The notes beneath the pieces are model-generated. The model searched no databases. It was not told where the DNA came from and worked only from the letters and a program-made list of their open reading frames with translations. Of a stretch of DNA of 46,622 nucleotides, positions 1 to 7,036 are shown piece by piece (positions within the stretch are counted from its first letter, which is position 1; each line of letters opens with the position of its first letter). The stretch lies in the NCBI GenBank assembly GCA_027492875.1, contig JAPUDV010000114.1:1-46622 (forward strand), written 5' to 3'. The position numbers were made by a program, and so were the translations under genes. This DNA is from Candidatus Competibacteraceae bacterium (lineage in GTDB: Bacteria > Pseudomonadota > Gammaproteobacteria > Competibacterales > Competibacteraceae).

Positions 1-4
1 ACGG

Positions 5-562
5 TTACGCCCACAGCACCCCCAGCGAAAACGAGATCGCCTCAAAAGGCGGAGCGCGTACTTCATCCTCCTGCTGATAAACATGCTCCAGCAACCAGTG
101 CCCATCGCGCAATACAAATACCTCCAGGGTACATGGGGTCGGATCGATCAACCATAGAAACGAGATGCCCTGCGCGGCGTAAATCGGCATTTTATCTGCC
201 CGGTCGGTTCGCGTTGTACCCGGCGAGAGTACCTCGCACACCCAGTCGGGCGGCAAGGTAAAGTGAGCCATATCGGGCAACTCCGGCATCCGCTCCCGCC
301 GCCAGCCGGCCAGATCGGGCACCAGGATATGCGGTCCCAAGTGCAACTCCGGCTCGAACAGAATCCACCAGCCACCGGGACCGCCGCGCCCTTTATGGAA
401 GGGGCTGATCAATTCGTCGCCCATGGAAGAACAGGCCAATGCATGTTTCGGCGCGGGGCGCGGTTGCGTGATCAATTGACCGTGAATGATCTCGCCCACC
501 CGATTTTCGGGTAGGTCGAACAGGTCTTCGTAAGTCGCAAATTTGAGAGCGGGGGCGGTCAT
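5..562 (-). CDS. Uma2-family (DUF820) putative PD-(D/E)XK endonuclease
   Basis: A 185-residue protein of the Uma2/DUF820 family, which belongs to the PD-(D/E)XK nuclease superfamily. Its cellular role is not established. Visible family landmarks are an N-terminal YEDLFDLPE-like segment, Glu72 in FEPELHL, Asp83 in VPDLAGWRRER, Glu110 in CEVLSP, and the RADKMPIYAAQGISFLWLID block at 121-140 with the conserved Lys124. The acidic residues are placed as expected for metal binding. The gene lies 26 bp downstream of livG on the same strand, so it is probably read through from the liv operon, but no functional link to transport is known. Such genes are often scattered in many copies in a genome. Family assignment is firm; activity is inferred. 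Confidence 0.85.
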   Translation of the reverse strand: MTAPALKFATYEDLFDLPENRVGEIIHGQLITQPRPAPKHALACSSMGDELISPFHKGRGGPGGWWILFEPELHLGPHILVPDLAGWRRERMPELPDMAHFTLPPDWVCEVLSPGTTRTDRADKMPIYAAQGISFLWLIDPTPCTLEVFVLRDGHWLLEHVYQQEDEVRAPPFEAISFSLGVLWA

Positions 563-588
563 GGTTAGGGCTCCTACACGGGTTCGCG

Positions 589-1404
589 TTACGCCTCGTC
601 CTCGGTGCCCAGATAAGCCTCGATCACCTTCGGATCGCGGCGCACCTGCTCCGGCGCACCTTCGGCGATTTTGCCGCCGTTTTCCAGCACCACCAATTCT
701 TCGCAGGCGCGCATCACCAGACGCATGTCGTGTTCGATCAGCAAAATAGTGATTCCACGCTCTCGAATGCGGGCGATCAAGCCAATCAACGCCTCGGTTT
801 CCTGTTCGTTCATGCCGCCGGCTGGTTCGTCCAGCACCAGTAATCGCGGCCGGGTCGCCAGCGCCCGGGCGATTTCCAGTCGCCGCTGGTCGCCGTAAGC
901 CAGGTTTTTCGCCAATGTCAGCGCCTGCTGGCGCAGGCCGACAAATTCCAGTTCCTTCAAGGCCCGACCCATGGCGTCGTTTTCCTCGCGTCGCTGGGAC
1001 GGCAAGCGCAACAGGGCGGCGAGAATTCCGCCCCGCATCCGGTAATGGCAGCCGGCCAACACGTTCTCCAGCACGGTCAAGCGCTGGAACAATCGGATGT
1101 TCTGGAAGGTACGGGCGATGCCAAGGCTAATGATGCGGTGGGTGCGCAATCCAGTCAGCGAGGTACCGGCGAATTCGATTCGCCCCCGGTCGGGTCGATA
1201 GTTACCGGTGATCAGGTTGAATACCGTGGTCTTACCGGCGCCGTTGGGGCCGATCAGACCCATCACCGAGCCTTCCTCGACGACGAAGGACACCGCATCG
1301 ACAGCCGTCAAACCGCCAAAGGTTTTGGTCAGTCCCTGGAGCGTCAGCAACGGCGTTGTAGTGGCGGCTGGCCGACCGGATACAACGGACGGCGCCTCCA
1401 TCAT
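589..1404 (-). CDS. livG: Branched-chain amino acid ABC transporter ATP-binding protein LivG
   Basis: A 271-residue cytoplasmic ATPase that powers a LivKHMGF-type importer for branched-chain amino acids or related amides. Walker A GPNGAGKT is at 52-59, the family-specific signature LAYGDQRR at 168-175, and Walker B LLVLDEP at 188-194, followed by the GGMN motif typical of LivG. Its start overlaps the livM stop by 4 bases, which indicates translational coupling. The usual second ATPase, LivF, is not next to it; a Uma2-family gene sits there instead. Substrate cannot be read from the ATPase; urea or other amide importers use similar subunits. Confidence 0.93.
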   Translation of the reverse strand: MMEAPSVVSGRPAATTTPLLTLQGLTKTFGGLTAVDAVSFVVEEGSVMGLIGPNGAGKTTVFNLITGNYRPDRGRIEFAGTSLTGLRTHRIISLGIARTFQNIRLFQRLTVLENVLAGCHYRMRGGILAALLRLPSQRREENDAMGRALKELEFVGLRQQALTLAKNLAYGDQRRLEIARALATRPRLLVLDEPAGGMNEQETEALIGLIARIRERGITILLIEHDMRLVMRACEELVVLENGGKIAEGAPEQVRRDPKVIEAYLGTEDEA

Positions 1405-2363
1405 CCGCGCCCCCTGACCAGGGTCGCCGGCAAAAATCGTCCTCCCCCCGCCGGCAACAAGCCCTGTGGCCGGAACACCATCATCACGACCATCACCAGG
1501 CCAAACACCAGCATGCGGGCGCTGGCGAACTCGCGGAACAATTCCGGCAAGCCGATGACCAAGAAGGCCGCCAGCAGGACTCCGACGATATTTCCCGCCC
1601 CGCCAAGAATCACGATCATAAACAGCACCACCGATTCCCAGAAATTGAAGGATTCCGGGGAAATGATGGTCATTTTGGCCGCGAACAGGGTGCCGGCCAT
1701 GCCCGCCCAGGCCGCGCCCAAGCCAAATGCGGCCAGCTTATAGTACGCGGTATTGATGCCACTACCTTCCGCCGCCACCTCGTCCTCACGCAAGTAGTTG
1801 AGCGCCCGTCCGAACCGCGACTGTTTCAGCCGCAAAAACAGAAAAATGGTCAACGCCACGCAGCCCCAGATCAGATAGAAAAACTCCTGCGGTCGGCGAA
1901 TGACGATGCCGAATAGATTGGGACGGCTGATGCCAAAAATACCGTTGGCGCCGCCGGTCATGCCGAAGAGGTCGTTTACCAGCGCGATGCGCACGATTTC
2001 GCCGACGCCGATGGTGACGATCAGCAGGTAATCGCCGCGCAGATGCACCACCGGCCGCGCCACCACCAGCGCAAACACGCCGGCGACCAAACCGCTCAGC
2101 GGCAAGGTCCACAGGATTGGAATCTGATAGCGGGTGTTCAGAATGGCGGCGGTGTAGGCGCCCACCGCGTAAAAGGCGGCGTGGCCCATATTGAACAAGC
2201 CGGCCTCACCCAAAATGAGGTTGAGACCCAGCGCCAGCAACCCGTATAGACCGATGCTGTTGAGTACGTCCACCTGATAGGCGTTGAGAAACAGCGGCGC
2301 GGTGGCCAACAGCGCGGCCGCCAGCACGACGGCGAACAGCTTACCGTGCTTCATGAACTCCAT
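1401..2363 (-). CDS. livM: Branched-chain amino acid ABC transporter permease LivM
   Basis: A 320-residue inner-membrane permease with a string of hydrophobic helices. It carries the LivM-type conserved stretch LGLNLILGEAGLFNMGHAAFY near residues 43-63 and the cytoplasmic loop REDEVAAEGSGINTAYYKL near 193-211 that contacts the ATPase. The C-terminal FRPQGLLP motif is also typical of LivM. It would form a heterodimeric channel with LivH. It lies 34 bp after livH and overlaps livG by 4 bases, so it is part of one minus-strand operon. Confidence 0.93.
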   Translation of the reverse strand: MEFMKHGKLFAVVLAAALLATAPLFLNAYQVDVLNSIGLYGLLALGLNLILGEAGLFNMGHAAFYAVGAYTAAILNTRYQIPILWTLPLSGLVAGVFALVVARPVVHLRGDYLLIVTIGVGEIVRIALVNDLFGMTGGANGIFGISRPNLFGIVIRRPQEFFYLIWGCVALTIFLFLRLKQSRFGRALNYLREDEVAAEGSGINTAYYKLAAFGLGAAWAGMAGTLFAAKMTIISPESFNFWESVVLFMIVILGGAGNIVGVLLAAFLVIGLPELFREFASARMLVFGLVMVVMMVFRPQGLLPAGGGRFLPATLVRGRG

Positions 2364-2397
2364 CCGCCATGATCTGTGCCCCTATCACCTGTCCCCT

Positions 2398-3300
2398 TCA
2401 TATCTTGTCCGCCACCCGCTCGCCCAGCAAACCGGTGGGTCGAACGATCAGGATCAGGATCAGCACCAGGAAGGCGATGGCATCCTTCCAGGCAATGGAA
2501 ATATAGGCCGCGCCGAGCGCTTCAATCACACCCAGCAACAGCCCACCCACCATCGCGCCGGGGATGTTGCCGATACCGCCCAGAATCGCGGCGGTGAAGG
2601 CTTTCATACCGTAGACCCAGCCCATGGTGAAGTTGATCTGGCCATAGTACAGCCCCACCATCAGCCCAGCGGTTCCACCCAGCGCCGGCCCCATCAGGAA
2701 CACCAGCAGGATCACCCGGTTCACGTCGATACCCATCAGTCGCGCCGCACCCTGATCGATCGCCGCCGCACGGATGGCGGCCCCGATCCGGGTCTTCTGG
2801 ATGAACAGGTACAGCGCGGCCATCATCAGCACCGAGGCCAATACGATCAGCACCCGCATCAACGGCAGGTACAGGCCAAACAGATTCAGCGTGGTGGCGG
2901 GCAGAATGTTGGGATAGACCTGGAAGCGCGCGCCGTACAGCAGCATCAACGCATTTTGCAGGAAGATCGACGCCCCCAGCGCCGACACCACCGCCGACAG
3001 CCGGGGCGATTCCCGCAAGGGGCGATACGCGGCCCGCTCCAAAATCGCGCCCAGCACCGCCACCAGCCCCATCACCATCAGCACCAGCACCAGCATGCCC
3101 AAGGCGAAACCCAAGCGATCGGTGAGCGCCAGCGAAGTCAGCAGGGTCAACCCCAGGTAGGCCCCATAGGTGAACAGGTCGCCGTGGGCGAAGTTGATCA
3201 GTTTGAGCACGCCGTAAACCATGGTGTAGCCCAAGGCGATCAAGGCGTAGATGCCGCCCACGGCCAAACCGTTGGTCAATTGCTGGAGAAATTCTTCCAC
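2398..3300 (-). CDS. livH: Branched-chain amino acid ABC transporter permease LivH
   Basis: A 300-residue inner-membrane permease and partner of LivM. Family marks are the N-terminal QLTNGLAVGGIYALIALGYT, the motif KLINFAHGDLFTYGAY, the loop AAAIDQGAARLMGIDVNRVI near 180-200 and the ending VRPTGLLGERVADKI. The start codon is GTG. A 107-bp gap containing a GC-rich stretch separates it from livK; this may set the higher level of binding protein that such operons usually need, but no clear terminator is visible there. Confidence 0.93.
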   Translation of the reverse strand: MEEFLQQLTNGLAVGGIYALIALGYTMVYGVLKLINFAHGDLFTYGAYLGLTLLTSLALTDRLGFALGMLVLVLMVMGLVAVLGAILERAAYRPLRESPRLSAVVSALGASIFLQNALMLLYGARFQVYPNILPATTLNLFGLYLPLMRVLIVLASVLMMAALYLFIQKTRIGAAIRAAAIDQGAARLMGIDVNRVILLVFLMGPALGGTAGLMVGLYYGQINFTMGWVYGMKAFTAAILGGIGNIPGAMVGGLLLGVIEALGAAYISIAWKDAIAFLVLILILIVRPTGLLGERVADKI

Positions 3301-3407
3301 GAGGTCGCCGGAACTTGAGCTGGAGGGAAAGGAGCGTCGAGTTGCCTGCCAATACTGGCGGGGTTGCGGCGGCTCCCTCCAAGCTGGGAAGGAACCGCGC
3401 CGGAGAT

Positions 3408-4538
3408 TTACAGCTTCTGCAACACGAAACCGCCTTCGGCATCCACCTTGTAGACCCGGTATACCTCGCCCTCGCGGTCGCCCTTGGCATCGAAGGAGAT
3501 CGGCCCGCTCAGGCCGGGGTAATTCTTGAGATCCTTGTGCAGGTACCCGGCGATCTTGTCGCCATCGGTGGACTTGGCGCCCGCAATGCCGGTCACCATC
3601 ACCCGGAAACCGTCTCCGGCCAGCACCGCCCAGATTGAGGGCGGCAATTCGTTATATTTCTTCTGGTAATCCGCCAGAAATGTCGCCGCGTCCGGTGTGT
3701 CCAGATCCTGCGGCTGCGGTGGGCTGAGGAAGTAGAAACCTTCGGCGGCCTCCTTGCCGGCGATCTTGACCAAATCGACATTGTTGGTGGCGTCGCCACC
3801 CAGGAATGGAACCTGCCAGTTCATGTCCTTCTTCTGGCGCAGGAGCAGACCGGCTTCGGGATAGTAGCCGGTAAACAGCACCACGTCGGGATTGGCGCCC
3901 TTCAGCTTGGTCAAAATGGCGGTGTAATCGCGTTCGCCGGGAGTCAGCGCATCGAAAAACACCACCTCGGCACCCTGACTCTTCAGCAGAGCATGGGCTT
4001 CATCCGCCAGGCCCTTGGCGTAGGAGGTGTTGTCGTGCAGGATGGCGACCTTCTTAAAGCCCAGCTTCCCGATGGTTTGCGCCGCCATGCGACCTTGCTC
4101 GTCGTCGCGCGGCGCGGTGCGGAAAAAATGCTTGAAGCCTTTTTCGGTCAAGCGGATGGCGGTGGAACCGTTGGCGATCTGGGGCAACTTGACTTCATCG
4201 TAAATCGCCTGGCTGGCTTCGGTCACCGAAGAACCGTAGGTGCCGACCACCGCCACCACGCCCTGGGTGGTCAGGCGTTGCGCGGCCAGCGAGGCGGTAC
4301 GCGGGTCGCCGCCGTCGTCTTCGGTCACCACCACGATCTTTTTCCCCAGCACGCCGCCCTTGGCGTTTTGCTGCTCGGCCAGCAGTTCGACGATCTTCTT
4401 CATGCCCTGGCCCTCGCTGGCCCAGGACCCGGTCAACGGCGCCATTAGGCCGATTTTGACGGTATCGGCCGCTTGCGCGGTCGCGCCGCCCACGACCAGA
4501 CCTACCGCCGCGACCAACGCCAACAAGTGCTGCTTCAT
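3408..4538 (-). CDS. livK: Branched-chain amino acid ABC transporter substrate-binding protein LivK
   Basis: A 376-residue periplasmic binding protein of the Leu/Ile/Val (Peripla_BP_6) family. The first 23 residues form a signal peptide with a likely cut after AQA in TAQAADTVKIG. The mature part begins with the typical IGLMAPLTGSWASEGQG and continues through GTYGSSVTEASQAIYDE, a ligand-binding region, and ILHDNTSYAKGLADE. It delivers substrate to LivH/LivM and is the first gene of the minus-strand liv operon. Sequence alone does not separate leucine, general amino acid or amide specificity. Confidence 0.93.
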   Translation of the reverse strand: MKQHLLALVAAVGLVVGGATAQAADTVKIGLMAPLTGSWASEGQGMKKIVELLAEQQNAKGGVLGKKIVVVTEDDGGDPRTASLAAQRLTTQGVVAVVGTYGSSVTEASQAIYDEVKLPQIANGSTAIRLTEKGFKHFFRTAPRDDEQGRMAAQTIGKLGFKKVAILHDNTSYAKGLADEAHALLKSQGAEVVFFDALTPGERDYTAILTKLKGANPDVVLFTGYYPEAGLLLRQKKDMNWQVPFLGGDATNNVDLVKIAGKEAAEGFYFLSPPQPQDLDTPDAATFLADYQKKYNELPPSIWAVLAGDGFRVMVTGIAGAKSTDGDKIAGYLHKDLKNYPGLSGPISFDAKGDREGEVYRVYKVDAEGGFVLQKL

Positions 4539-4650
4539 CTTGCGTTATCTCCTCGTGTGAGGCCGGCTAGCGGGGAGGGAAGGATGCAATCAAGCAAAGC
4601 CGGCGTATTACAATCGATGGATCAAACATAGCAGCGAATTTCAAACAGCG

Positions 4651-5598
4651 TCAAACCCGCCGCGTAGTCGGTAAGGGCAGGCATACTTCCTTTACATGCG
4701 GTTTCGTGCTCACTTTGATCGACGACTCCTCGTCGTCCTCCACATTCCAGTCCCCGGCGCCATCCCCCCGGCCGGGCAACCACGCCGGCGCCCGGCCACC
4801 GTTGCGCGCGCCCAACCCGGCGAAATCGAATAACTCCGTATCGGCCAGGTGTGAAGGCGCCACGTTTCGCAGCGCGGCAAAGAGGTTCTCGATCCGTCCC
4901 GGAAACTGCTTTTCCCACTGCCGCAGCATGGCCTTGATTGCCTGACGTTGCAGCTTGGGCTGCGAGCCGCACAGGTTGCAGGGAATAACTGGAAATTGCC
5001 GGACCTCGGCATAGGCGGCGAGATCGTGCTCCCGGCAATAGGCCAGCGGCCGGATCACCACATGCCGGCCATCGTCGCTCAGCAGCTTGGGTGGCATGGC
5101 CTTGAGCTTGCCGCCGTGGAACAGATTCAAAAACAGGGTTTCCAGAATATCGTCGCGGTGATGACCCAGCGCGATCCGGGTCATGCCCTGCTCTTTGGCG
5201 AAGGTGTATAGGGCTCCGCGTCGCAACCGCGAACACAGCCCGCAGGTGGTTTTTCCCTCCGGGATCACCCGCTTGACTACACTGTAGGTATCCTGCTCGA
5301 TGATATGGAACGGAACGCCGATGCCTTGGAGATATTCCGGCAGCACATGCTCGGGGAAACCGGGCTGCTTCTGATCGAGATTGACCGCGACCAGTTCGAA
5401 GCGCACCGGCGCCCGCGCCCGCAGCTTGCGCAGGATGTCGAGCATGACGAAGGAATCCTTGCCGCCGGACAGGCAGACCATCACCCGGTCGCCGTCCTCG
5501 ATCATGTTAAAATCCTGAATCGCTTGGCCGGTGTTCCGCCGCAACCGCTTCTGAAGCTTGTTGAAATTAATCTGCTGTTTCTTGACCGCAACCGTCAT
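4651..5598 (-). CDS. ttcA: tRNA 2-thiocytidine(32) synthetase TtcA
   Basis: A 315-residue cytoplasmic enzyme that thiolates C32 of certain tRNAs using ATP and an iron-sulfur cluster. The PP-loop SGGKDS is at 44-49. Two CxxC pairs, Cys119/Cys122 (CGLC) and Cys207/Cys210 (CNLC), match the family pattern that holds the [4Fe-4S] cluster. GHHRDD at 145-150 is also conserved. The tail after about residue 260 is rich in Gly, Arg and Pro and less conserved. The gene lies downstream of livK on the same strand after a 112-bp gap and probably has its own promoter. Confidence 0.95.
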   Translation of the reverse strand: MTVAVKKQQINFNKLQKRLRRNTGQAIQDFNMIEDGDRVMVCLSGGKDSFVMLDILRKLRARAPVRFELVAVNLDQKQPGFPEHVLPEYLQGIGVPFHIIEQDTYSVVKRVIPEGKTTCGLCSRLRRGALYTFAKEQGMTRIALGHHRDDILETLFLNLFHGGKLKAMPPKLLSDDGRHVVIRPLAYCREHDLAAYAEVRQFPVIPCNLCGSQPKLQRQAIKAMLRQWEKQFPGRIENLFAALRNVAPSHLADTELFDFAGLGARNGGRAPAWLPGRGDGAGDWNVEDDEESSIKVSTKPHVKEVCLPLPTTRRV

Positions 5599-5804
5599 CG
5601 CCCTGTCACCTCGGAACCCGTGTCCGGCACGCTGACTTTACCTGAAATCAACGAGGTTGCGCCAAGCCGATCTCTTGCCGGCGGTTCGGCGTAGGACTAG
5701 ACTCCCCGTTTGTGACCATGGTTAGCACCGCGCGTCGGGAATCCACCCGGTCCCGGTTTGTCGCGCGCCAGACAGAAAAACCGCCCTTCTTCGGAGAACC
5801 CACA

Positions 5805-6011
5805 ATGGAGACCAGTGACATCGAACACTACAAACACCGGCTCGTCGAACTGCGGACAGAGCATCGCGATCTGGACGATGTAATTGCCCGCCTAGCCAAG
5901 GATCCGCTCGTCGACGAGCTTGAATTGAAGCGGTTGAAGAAGCGCAAGCTCATGCTCAAAGACATGATCGCACATCTGGAAAGCAAGCTCATTCCCGATC
6001 TCAATGCCTGA
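5805..6011 (+). CDS. YdcH-like DUF465 small coiled-coil protein
   Basis: A 68-residue basic, fully helical protein of the DUF465/YdcH family, whose function is unknown. The family pattern is visible: HRLVELRTEHRDLDDVIARL, then a short break, then LKRLKKRKLMLKDMIAHLE, forming a helical hairpin. The frame is open further upstream to 5712, but the ATG at 5805 gives the standard family length and follows a CGGAG ribosome binding site at 5792-5796. It is divergent from ttcA and convergent with the phasin-like gene. Confidence 0.85.
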   Translation: METSDIEHYKHRLVELRTEHRDLDDVIARLAKDPLVDELELKRLKKRKLMLKDMIAHLESKLIPDLNA

Positions 6012-6131
6012 GATCGCTCGGTCAGATGAGACCGTCTGGCCTTACGGCACGGCGGTCCTGATTCCCCCGCCGCTCAGGCTGGCTCACGCCGGGGGGCCGG
6101 CTCCGACCGGCGCGGTTCATCGAGCCCGCCC

Positions 6132-6764
6132 CTAGATCGCCTCGTCGCCGTACTTCCGGGCGTGTAACGCCTTCGCTTGACCGATCCAGTCATCGCGGTG
6201 AATTCGACCGCTGAGATGGATCACATTCGTTTCCAAACCATCAATATCGGCAGCGGTCAGGCTGGCGATCTGCCGGTAGGAGTAAAAACCGGCCGCCCTC
6301 AATTTACCTTCCAGCACCGGGCCGATGCCGCTGATCATTTTTAGATCGTCCTCCTCCACCACGCGGGCGGTCATCGCGGCCACCTGCCGGTCATTGGCGA
6401 TGGCTTGAATACAGTTGTTGATCTCCTCCAACTGCTTGGCGATGGCATGCAGGTCGTCGCGGGTCGGCACACCCAACCGCCGCAACGCCCGCGCCACGCG
6501 CTCCTCGAATAACTGCTCCAGGTTATCCAGCGTGCCAGCCGCCTTGGCCTTGGCATCCCCGACCCGATCACGGACTTCATCCACCCGCTCCCTGATCTCA
6601 CCCGCCTTCTCTTCAGCCATCTTCAGCGCCTGGTCCCGGAGTTTCTCGCCCTCCCTAACCAGGGAGCCCACCAGATTGCCAGTTTCCTGCTGTACCTTAT
6701 CCACCGCTGCCCTGACCTGGTCGGTCACGGATTCAGGTTCATTCTTGTGAGTTTGGTCGCTCAT
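6132..6764 (-). CDS. Phasin-like coiled-coil protein with C-terminal helix-hairpin-helix domain
   Basis: A 210-residue protein with two parts. Residues 12-125 are amphipathic helix and coiled coil. Within it, LEQLFEERVARALRRLGVP (82-100) followed by TRDDLHAIAKQLEEINN (101-117) closely resembles the conserved region of PhaI/PhaF-type polyhydroxyalkanoate granule proteins. Residues 139-180 form a helix-hairpin-helix domain with DLKMISGIGPVLEGKLRAAG and a second hairpin near ASLTAADIDGLE, as in DUF4332-like predicted DNA-binding domains. No signal peptide or membrane segment is seen. It stands alone, convergent with the DUF465 gene. A role in tying storage granules to nucleic acid, as PhaF does with a different tail, is inference; a plain HhH stress protein is the alternative. 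Confidence 0.7.
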   Translation of the reverse strand: MSDQTHKNEPESVTDQVRAAVDKVQQETGNLVGSLVREGEKLRDQALKMAEEKAGEIRERVDEVRDRVGDAKAKAAGTLDNLEQLFEERVARALRRLGVPTRDDLHAIAKQLEEINNCIQAIANDRQVAAMTARVVEEDDLKMISGIGPVLEGKLRAAGFYSYRQIASLTAADIDGLETNVIHLSGRIHRDDWIGQAKALHARKYGDEAI

Positions 6765-7036
6765 GACACACTCCTCAATCGGCTATCGCCTTAATATCAT
6801 TTCGTGTTCCACTTTTCACGGACTTCACTGTAGCAAGCGAAAGTAGTGCAAACATCCTAAAGCCGACATCCGGCGCCGCTCCGGTTTTGAGAGGGTTCCA
6901 GCACGGCAATACCCTCGCGCCGCAGCAACAACCCCGTGGCCGGTATGCTAAAGTAGGCGGTAAAATTAGCTGCCGGGCATTCATCAAACCGAACCGGCGG
7001 GGCTTCACCCCACCTTCGAGTCCTATCGATCTCCTC

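Noticed and set aside
2284..3318. 344-residue plus-strand frame opposite livH
   Set aside because: His/Gln-rich antisense shadow of livH and of the end of livM; no family resemblance.
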